From the NCBI GenBank assembly GCA_024641225.1, contig JAHEDN010000163.1, forward strand, positions 1 through 6,219: a stretch of 6,219 nt of DNA, written 5' to 3'. This DNA is from Burkholderiales bacterium (GTDB taxonomy: Bacteria; Pseudomonadota; Gammaproteobacteria; Burkholderiales; Burkholderiaceae_F). Positions 1 to 4,300 of the stretch are shown here, piece by piece (within the stretch, counting starts at the first letter, position 1; every line of letters starts with the position of its first letter). The notes under the pieces are model-generated. The model worked only from the letters and a program-made list of their open reading frames with translations. It did not search any database and was not told where the DNA came from. The position numbers and the translations under genes were made by a program.

Positions 1-97
1 CTGCGCCTTCCTGGCTTTGGTAATGGGCGATCTCGCGGCGGCACAGCGGGCAGGCGCCGTCGAAATAGACCGTGCAGGTGGCGACGGGAGCAGACAT
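1..97 (-). CDS. DCC-family (DUF393) thiol-disulfide oxidoreductase-like protein, N-terminus only
   Basis: Read on the minus strand from an ATG at 97-95, the frame is open to the window edge and gives 32 residues of an incomplete gene. The N-terminus has a short beta strand ending in YFDGACPLCRRE, i.e. the D-G-x-C-P-x-C signature (D13, C16, C19) that defines the DCC/DUF393 (YuxK-like) family. These are small cytoplasmic proteins, usually about 110-140 residues, with a thioredoxin-like CxxC pair. Their physiological substrate is generally unknown, so 'oxidoreductase' is a family label and not a demonstrated activity. The start lies only two bases after the stop of the upstream small ORF. I see no convincing Shine-Dalgarno sequence of its own, so translational coupling is likely. 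It would be transcribed from the leftward promoter near 348-377. Most of the gene lies outside the window. Confidence 0.85.
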   Translation of the reverse strand, partial: MSAPVATCTVYFDGACPLCRREIAHYQSQEGA

Positions 98-99
98 CG

Positions 100-303
100 C
101 TAGCGGCCGATCTGCCGGGCCTTAGCGGCGAGTTCGACCGTGAAGTCGACCCTCCGGGCGCCACACAGGTATGGCGGGTTTGCGCTCACTTCCACTTCGG
201 CATCGCAGGCAAGCCCGCCGATGCAGTCGCCGACGCTCTTGCCGTCCAGGTACCTGACGACGCCAAAGCCCTCGGCCACCATCGGAACGCGATACATCGG
301 CAT
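100..303 (-). CDS. Small hypothetical protein, 67 aa
   Basis: I do not recognise this protein. From ATG at 303-301 it encodes 67 residues starting MPMYRVPMVAEGFGVVRYLD, with no signal peptide or membrane segment. It contains three cysteines: two in GDCIGGLACDAE (spacing C-x6-C) and one in the PPYLCGARR segment. The middle reads as short beta strands (GFGVVRYL, AEVEVSA, RRVDFTVEL), so a small beta-rich fold is plausible. The frame extends further upstream to a TTG at 351. I prefer 303 because the predicted leftward promoter would start transcription near 340, downstream of that TTG. A weak GGA also lies 10 bases before the ATG. A second in-frame ATG at 297-295 is an alternative start. The stop is two bases before the DUF393 gene, so the two form an operon. 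It is real mainly because of this tight coupling and its own promoter. Confidence 0.65.
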   Translation of the reverse strand: MPMYRVPMVAEGFGVVRYLDGKSVGDCIGGLACDAEVEVSANPPYLCGARRVDFTVELAAKARQIGR

Positions 304-338
304 CAGTGAATCATCCAAAAAAGAATTTTGACCTGCAT

Positions 339-351
339 TTGTCCTAGACAA
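339..351. promoter_or_regulatory. Inverted repeat TTGTC-N3-GACAA over the leftward -10
   Basis: TTGTC (339-343), CTA, GACAA (347-351) forms a perfect 5-bp dyad overlapping the putative -10 (348-353) and the likely transcription start. The same TTGTC half-site recurs at 371-375 across the -35 edge, and its complement GACAA at 421-425. It may be a second operator or an accessory half-site array. With short arms in AT-rich DNA, chance occurrence is possible. Confidence 0.35.
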
Positions 352-377
352 TATGCGCTACAAACATATGTTGTCAA
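348..377 (-). promoter_or_regulatory. Leftward sigma70-type promoter for the small ORF/DUF393 operon
   Basis: On the minus strand a perfect -35 box, TTGACA (377-372), is followed after 18 bases by TATTGT (353-348), a 4/6 match to the -10 consensus. Transcription would begin around position 340-342. This gives a leader of roughly 38 bases before the ATG at 303. The spacing is at the long side of optimal, which suits promoters remodelled by MerR-family proteins. The -35 is directly visible; the -10 is weaker and the start point is inferred. Confidence 0.55.
363..372. promoter_or_regulatory. Perfect 10-bp palindrome at the -35/spacer boundary (putative operator)
   Basis: AACATATGTT is a perfect palindrome. 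Its last base (372) is also the inner base of the leftward -35 box, and the rest lies in the -35/-10 spacer. It is flanked by ACAA (360-363) and TTGT (371-374), which pair with each other as outer arms of a seven-base-centred repeat. A dyad in the promoter spacer is the classic position for a MerR-family operator, and the regulator gene starts about 100 bp away in the opposite direction. Binding by that regulator is inference. Confidence 0.5.
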
Positions 378-460
378 GCTTTTTTCGGGACATCACTTCA
401 CTAAATAGGGTCAATAACGTGACAAAATCGCGTCAACGAGAGACACCACGACCTATCGCG

Positions 461-465
461 AAGGA
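461..465 (+). promoter_or_regulatory. Ribosome binding site of the MerR-family gene
   Basis: AAGGA sits nine bases upstream of the ATG at 475 and fixes the regulator start ahead of the helix-turn-helix. I could not find a convincing rightward -35/-10 pair in 352-460, so the regulator's own promoter remains unresolved. Confidence 0.6.
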
Positions 466-474
466 CCTCAAAGC

Positions 475-1464
475 ATGGGCACTGAACTGTCGAATCAATC
501 CCCTACGCCGACTTACCGAAGCGGCACCGCAGCTCGACTCGCCGGTATCCCGGTGGCCACTTTGCGCATGTGGGAGCGCAGGTACCGAGTGGTCGGGCCG
601 CAGGTCAGTGCACGCGGGCACCGGCGTTACGCGGCAGAGGACGTCAGCCGGCTGGCCCTGATCAAGGCACTGGTCGATCTCGGCCACCCGATCGGCAGCC
701 TTGCCCACCTGCCTCTCGCCACGCTGCGGGAAATGCGCGCCGCACCGTCGGCGGCCGCCGCGTCGCGCCCGCCGGGGCAAATGCCTTCCGCGCTGCGCGT
801 GGTCGTCGTCGGCGAGGCTCTGGCTGCGCGGGCCGAGGCGGCCGCGCCGCGGTTCCCCGCGCTGCAGGTCGTTGCCACCTGCGCCGACCGAGAGCACGCG
901 GCCGCCACCTTGCACGGCGTGACAGCCGACCTGCTGGCGATCGAATTGCCTGCGCTGCGCGAGGATGCGGTCGAGTTCGTCGATGCGCTCAGCGCTGCGG
1001 TGGGTGCGCGCCTTGCGGTCGTTGGGTACCGCTTCGCCACCGAGGCGACGCTGCGTGAACTGCGCCGCCGCGGACACGCGGTGGCGCATGCGCCGATCGA
1101 CCTTGCCGAAATCGAGTCGGTAGGCGCAACAGCGCTGACTGCGCGCGAGATCGGTACGGCGCAGCGGCTATCGGTATCGCCGGTACCCCGCTTCGACGAA
1201 CGCACCCTCGCACGACTGGCGCAGGCATCGACCACCGTGCGCTGCGAATGCCCCAAACACGTCGTCGAACTGCTGTTAAGCCTCGGCGCTTTCGAGCGCT
1301 ACAGCGCCGAGTGCGAAAACCGCAGCCCGGCCGATGCCGAGCTGCACCGCTACCTGGGGCGCGTCGCCGGCAATGCGCGGGCGCTGCTCGAAGCGGCGCT
1401 CCTGCGCGTTGCGCAGGCCGAAGGGATCACGCTGCCGGAGGCAACGTCTTCGGCGGCGGGCTAA
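475..1464 (+). CDS. MerR-family transcriptional regulator, WERRY (CarA/LitR/MlrA-like) subclass
   Basis: This 329-residue cytoplasmic DNA-binding regulator starts with a MerR winged helix-turn-helix at about residues 15-85. The helix is SGTAARLAGIPVATLRMWER, followed by the WERRY hallmark (33-37) and the wing with GHRRY (48-52), then a helix ending near GHPIGSLAHL. WERRY is typical of the CarA/CarH/LitR and MlrA branch. An Ala/Pro-rich linker (about 88-105) leads to an alternating strand/helix region (106-213; strands LRVVVVGE, LQVVAT, DLLAIEL, RLAVVGY). It looks Rossmann-like but has no D-x-H-x-x-G cobalamin motif. The C-terminal helical part (about 240-318) carries RCECPKH (C257, C259, H262) and C280 in SAECENR. 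The start is supported by AAGGA at 461-465, nine bases before the ATG. The gene is divergent from the small ORF/DUF393 pair and convergent with the desaturase. It probably controls the divergent promoter at 348-377. The ligand is unknown; vitamin B12 appears unlikely. Confidence 0.9.
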   Translation: MGTELSNQSPTPTYRSGTAARLAGIPVATLRMWERRYRVVGPQVSARGHRRYAAEDVSRLALIKALVDLGHPIGSLAHLPLATLREMRAAPSAAAASRPPGQMPSALRVVVVGEALAARAEAAAPRFPALQVVATCADREHAAATLHGVTADLLAIELPALREDAVEFVDALSAAVGARLAVVGYRFATEATLRELRRRGHAVAHAPIDLAEIESVGATALTAREIGTAQRLSVSPVPRFDERTLARLAQASTTVRCECPKHVVELLLSLGAFERYSAECENRSPADAELHRYLGRVAGNARALLEAALLRVAQAEGITLPEATSSAAG

Positions 1465-1517
1465 GGACGGCAATCCTCGCTGCCGGCACGACTCGTGGAG
1501 ATCGCGCAAGCCGCGCT

Positions 1518-1533
1518 CGAACGTCTGCGTTCG
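1518..1533. terminator. Hairpin between convergent genes, possible weak bidirectional terminator
   Basis: CGAACG-TCTG-CGTTCG is a perfect 6-bp stem with a 4-base loop in the 84-bp gap between the regulator stop (1464) and the desaturase stop (1549). GCGC arms at 1513-1516 and 1537-1540 could lengthen it across an internal loop. There is no T-tract on either side, so it is not a canonical intrinsic terminator. It may only block readthrough weakly or mark 3' ends. Confidence 0.25.
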
Positions 1534-1548
1534 CCGGCGCGCGGCGCT

Positions 1549-2736
1549 TCAGGCGTAGCGGCGCAACTGCTGCGAGAACTCCGCCAGCGACCGGATGCCG
1601 CTCGCTTCCGCCCGCTCGCACCAGTCCTGCAGCTGCCTGACGAGCTGCTCGCGGGTCGCGGTGGAGCGCCCCCATACGGCGGCGAGTTCGCGCCGCATGG
1701 CGACCATCGTCTGCAACTTGCGCGACTTCGGCAGCGCGGCAGCGAGTCTGGCGCGCTCGCCTTCGTGCAGTGTCTTCTCGTCACGCGCCAGCAGCCGTGG
1801 TTTCACGCGGCCCAACGCGCGCGCATCGGCCGGTGAGATGCGCCGCAGCTTGGCCATCTCCTCGCCGTAGATGCGCCTGAGCGACTTCGCGTACCTGGCC
1901 AGCACGTCGTAGCGGCAACTGATCACTGCCTGCAGCGTCTGCGGATCGATCACAGGCTTGGCCGCAGAAAGGTGCGGCCGGGGCGCAACGTGCTTGACCT
2001 GCGCCAGCCCCAGCGCCGCGAGCACGCGGATGTACAGCCAGCCGACATCGAATTCATACCACCTGTACGAGAGCCTGGCCGAGGTCGGGTAGGCGTGGTG
2101 GTTGTTGTGCAGTTCTTCGCCGCCGATCAGGATGCCGACCGGAAAGATGTTCGTGCTGGCATCCGCGGTGGGCCAGTGGCGATAGCCCCAGTAGTGACCG
2201 ATGCCGTTGATCACGCCGGCCGCCCAGAACGGAATCCACACGATCTGGGTGAGCACGACCAGCAGGCCGGGCACGATGCCGAACAGCGCGACGTCGACCA
2301 GACCCATCACGATGAGCCCGAGTGGCTGGTACCGTGAATACAGGTTGCGCTCGAGCCAGTCGTCGGGCGTGCCGTGGCCGTAGCGCTCGAGGGTCTGCGG
2401 ACGGTTGGCTTCCTTCACGTACAGGAAGACGCCGCCCCACAGCACGCGATTGATACCCAGCACCTGCGGGCTGTGCGGGTCTTCGGGCGTGTCGCACCTG
2501 GCGTGGTGCTTGCGGTGCACGGCCGCCCATTCGCGGGTCACCATGCCGGTCGTCAGCCAAAGCCAGAAGCGGAAGAAATGGCTGGCGACCGGATGCAACG
2601 CCAGCGCGTGATGCGCCTGGTGCCGATGCAGGAAGATCGTGACCGACGCAATGGTGACGTGGGTCAGGCCCAGCGCGGCAAGCGCGACACCCCACCAAGG
2701 CAGGTCGAATACGCCGGTGAACAGGAACGCTTCCAT
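1549..2736 (-). CDS. desA: DesA-type delta-9 fatty-acid (phospholipid acyl chain) desaturase
   Basis: This 395-residue integral membrane di-iron desaturase introduces a cis double bond into saturated acyl chains using O2 and electrons from a redox partner, raising membrane fluidity. All three histidine clusters are present: HRHQAHH (H37, H39, H42, H43), HRKHH (H74, H77, H78) and GGEELHNNHH (H210, H213, H214), plus NGIGH with H181. Hydrophobic spans lie at about 14-36, 54-64, 137-160 and 161-178. The pattern FFRFWLWLTT...REW...HRKHHA and NLYSRY matches what I recall of Pseudomonas aeruginosa DesA, which acts on phospholipid acyl chains. The roughly 140-residue hydrophilic C-terminal tail (about 255-395) is also characteristic of that group. 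Family assignment is firm; the regiochemistry and the phospholipid substrate are by homology. The start is supported by AAGGAGG (2747-2741), four bases before the ATG. It lies 117 bp downstream of the EamA gene on the same strand and converges on the MerR gene. Confidence 0.93.
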   Translation of the reverse strand: MEAFLFTGVFDLPWWGVALAALGLTHVTIASVTIFLHRHQAHHALALHPVASHFFRFWLWLTTGMVTREWAAVHRKHHARCDTPEDPHSPQVLGINRVLWGGVFLYVKEANRPQTLERYGHGTPDDWLERNLYSRYQPLGLIVMGLVDVALFGIVPGLLVVLTQIVWIPFWAAGVINGIGHYWGYRHWPTADASTNIFPVGILIGGEELHNNHHAYPTSARLSYRWYEFDVGWLYIRVLAALGLAQVKHVAPRPHLSAAKPVIDPQTLQAVISCRYDVLARYAKSLRRIYGEEMAKLRRISPADARALGRVKPRLLARDEKTLHEGERARLAAALPKSRKLQTMVAMRRELAAVWGRSTATREQLVRQLQDWCERAEASGIRSLAEFSQQLRRYA

Positions 2737-2853
2737 GACGCCTCCTTCGCTTCGTTCCTCAGGAAAAAGCTACGCCCGCGGGAGGCCGCGCGGAGTGACT
2801 GAGGTCAAGTGCTCGTGCGGCCGGCGAGTTCTCCGGTGTCGAAACCCGCGCGG
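2737..2853 (-). promoter_or_regulatory. 117-bp leader between the EamA gene and the desaturase
   Basis: The gap is long for a tight operon and could hold a desaturase promoter, but I see no good -35/-10 pair. Contents are a strong Shine-Dalgarno AAGGAGG at 2747-2741, a short TTCC-TGA-GGAA dyad at 2754-2764, and a GC-rich 5-bp stem (2776-2780 with 2789-2793). On the minus strand that stem is followed seven bases later by five Ts, too far for a standard terminator. The call covers this leader as a whole; only the ribosome binding site is well supported. Confidence 0.35.
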
Positions 2854-3783
2854 CTACTTCAGCCGCCCGAACTGCGCCAGTGCCACGCCGGCAAGCGTGA
2901 CCGCGGCGCCGCCGAGCTTGATCCACGTGTAGCTCTCGCCCATTGCGAACCAGGCCACCAGGCCGGCCACCGGCGGCATCAGGTAAATGAGCGGCGCGGT
3001 GCGTGCCACGCCGCGCACCGCGTTGACCCAGCCCCAGACGATCCAGCCGATGAACGCCGAGACGATCACCGCCCACAGCGTGCCGGCCCAGATCGCGATC
3101 GGCACCGCAGACCAGTCCACCGTCAGGCCCGCGGGCAGGCTCAGCAGCACCACCGGCAGGCTGCCGGCGAGGGTGGCGTACGCCATCACCGTGACGCCGC
3201 CGTGCCTCTCGATCAGCGGCTTGGCCGCCACCGTGTAGGCCGAGAAGAATGCCGCGGCCACGAGCAGCACCAGGTCGCCGCTGCTGGCCTGCCAGCGCGC
3301 GCGCAGCAGCTTGTCTGAGAGGAAGATCAGCACGCCAATGCAGGCGACTGCCACGCCGGCCACCTGCGCGCGGGTCAGCCGCTCGTAGCCGGCGCGGCGC
3401 AGCAGCAGCAGCGTGAACACCGGGCCCAGCGCAAGAATCAGCGAACTGGAGAACGCGGTCGACCAGTGGATACCGTAGGTCACCAGGCCGACGTGCAGCA
3501 GGTGGCCCATCAGGCCCAGCCGGGCAAGCGCCCAGAGTTCGCTTCGCGCCAGCCTCGGCCAGTGCGTGCCGTAGCGCTGCCACAGCAGCAGCACCGCGCA
3601 CACCGGCATGATCAGGTAGCGCGCGAACAGGAAGCCGCCGGGCCCCAGCGCGTTGAAGACCGCCTTCTGCACGCTGAAGTTCGCACCCCAGACGAGCACG
3701 AGGGCGAGGGCGAGCAGCAGCGCGGCGCGCTGGCTCGGCGGCTCGCGCGCCGGGCGCGCGAACAGGACTGAAGGCTTGGACAA
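2854..3783 (-). CDS. EamA/DMT-superfamily transporter (RhaT/YdcZ-type permease)
   Basis: This 309-residue inner-membrane protein is built from two tandem EamA repeats (about 21-154 and 170-303), giving ten predicted transmembrane segments. The first is LLLALALVLVWGANF and the last is GGAAVTLAGVALAQF. Each repeat ends in the family pattern of a short loop then G-x2-V-x4-G-V-x-L. The second repeat carries the typical G-E pair (G282, E283), as in FAMGESYTWIKLGG. Members export metabolites, often amino acids, nucleotides or related compounds. The substrate cannot be read from sequence. The only sensible start is a TTG at 3783-3781, since the frame closes at a stop at 3831-3829 and has no ATG or GTG before the first membrane segment. 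No Shine-Dalgarno is visible, so expression may be low. It is leftward with the desaturase downstream and divergent from the gene at 4006. Confidence 0.9.
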   Translation of the reverse strand: MSKPSVLFARPAREPPSQRAALLLALALVLVWGANFSVQKAVFNALGPGGFLFARYLIMPVCAVLLLWQRYGTHWPRLARSELWALARLGLMGHLLHVGLVTYGIHWSTAFSSSLILALGPVFTLLLLRRAGYERLTRAQVAGVAVACIGVLIFLSDKLLRARWQASSGDLVLLVAAAFFSAYTVAAKPLIERHGGVTVMAYATLAGSLPVVLLSLPAGLTVDWSAVPIAIWAGTLWAVIVSAFIGWIVWGWVNAVRGVARTAPLIYLMPPVAGLVAWFAMGESYTWIKLGGAAVTLAGVALAQFGRLK

Positions 3784-4005
3784 GGCGAAGGGGCCGAATC
3801 GTGATCTGCGTTGAAACCAACGTCGCCTTCATTGACACGTCAGTTCCACGCAGGCGGAACTCTAGTCCCTCGAAGGGTCGGCGCACGGTCGTCAACGCCG
3901 AAGCTTCGAGGCACGGGCAGTCCCTGCGCGCCGCGGCGACATGCGAGCGCGCGAGTGGCTCGCGGCTGCGGATCGAGGATCGCGCAGTCGCGCTATCGTG
4001 GCTCG
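3784..4005. promoter_or_regulatory. Divergent intergenic region with a 6-bp inverted repeat
   Basis: These 222 bases separate the leftward transporter from the rightward hypothetical gene and must hold both promoters if neither is read from elsewhere. An inverted repeat AGTTCC-N8-GGAACT occupies 3842-3861 and could be an operator. A smaller dyad, CCCT-CGA-AGGG, follows at 3868-3878. A TTGACA at 3832-3837 has no matching -10 at proper distance. The frame of the downstream gene stays open back to 3811, but that part is Arg/Ser/Pro-rich and looks non-coding. Confidence 0.4.
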
Positions 4006-4248
4006 ATGGCGATCCGCGTCGAGTGCTATGCCGGCTACCGCGGCGAACAGGAGCCGACGGCGTTCTGGCTCGGCGAGCGACGCGTGGTCGTCCGCTCGAT
4101 CGTCGACCGCTGGTTCGCGCCGGCGCAGCGCTGGTTCCGCGTCGATGCCGACGACGGAAACCTGTACGTACTGAAGCATGACGACGCAAGCGGCGAGTGG
4201 GAACTCGCCGCGTTCACTCGCGGCGCCGTGCCGGGAAACCGTGACTGA
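4006..4248 (+). CDS. Small conserved-looking hypothetical protein, 80 aa
   Basis: This 80-residue soluble protein begins MAIRVECYAGYRGEQEP. It looks like a small mixed beta protein of a kind I have seen as uncharacterised in other proteobacteria: VECYAGYRG, then an FWLGERRVVVRSIVDRW strand-turn-strand, then YVLKHDDASGEWELAAF. The repeated aromatic/charged strand pattern and the D-D-G-N-L-Y-V-L-K-H-D turn (49-59) suggest a compact beta sheet. No function can be assigned. No catalytic motif, signal peptide or membrane span is seen. The frame is open upstream to an ATG at 3811, which would add 65 residues. I chose 4006 because the upstream part is low-complexity and basic and the conserved-looking part begins exactly at this Met. 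A Shine-Dalgarno is not obvious. It ends 52 bp before the YyaL-type gene on the same strand, so co-transcription is likely. Confidence 0.75.
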   Translation: MAIRVECYAGYRGEQEPTAFWLGERRVVVRSIVDRWFAPAQRWFRVDADDGNLYVLKHDDASGEWELAAFTRGAVPGNRD

Positions 4249-4300
4249 GTCGCCTGCAGGTTGCGCTTACGCTTGACTGCTGCCCCGAGCGGAACAGCGA

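Noticed and set aside
304..351. Extending the small hypothetical protein upstream to the TTG at 351
   Set aside because: The TTG lies inside the putative -10 region, upstream of the predicted transcription start, and has no ribosome binding site.
433..1089. A 218-codon minus-strand frame antisense to the MerR gene
   Set aside because: The plus strand encodes an unmistakable MerR DNA-binding domain with a good ribosome binding site. The antisense product resembles no family.
475..1464. Calling the regulator a B12-dependent photoreceptor (CarH/LitR)
   Set aside because: The D-x-H-x-x-G cobalamin motif and the usual domain order are absent. Only the DNA-binding domain resembles that branch.
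2764..2793. Intrinsic terminator between the transporter and the desaturase
   Set aside because: The stem is only 5 bp with an 8-base loop and the five-T run begins seven bases after it, which is not canonical.
3832..3837. TTGACA as a rightward -35 for the gene at 4006
   Set aside because: No -10-like hexamer occurs at 16-19 bases downstream, and the gene start is about 170 bases away.
3811..4005. Extending the 80-residue hypothetical protein to the ATG at 3811
   Set aside because: The extra 65 residues are Arg/Ser/Pro-rich with no fold-like pattern, and the ATG-led conserved-looking part begins at 4006.
2759..4189. A 476-codon minus-strand open frame spanning the transporter and the small hypothetical gene
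   Set aside because: It overlaps the well-supported EamA gene in another frame and has Arg/Ala-rich low-information content, so it is a composition shadow.
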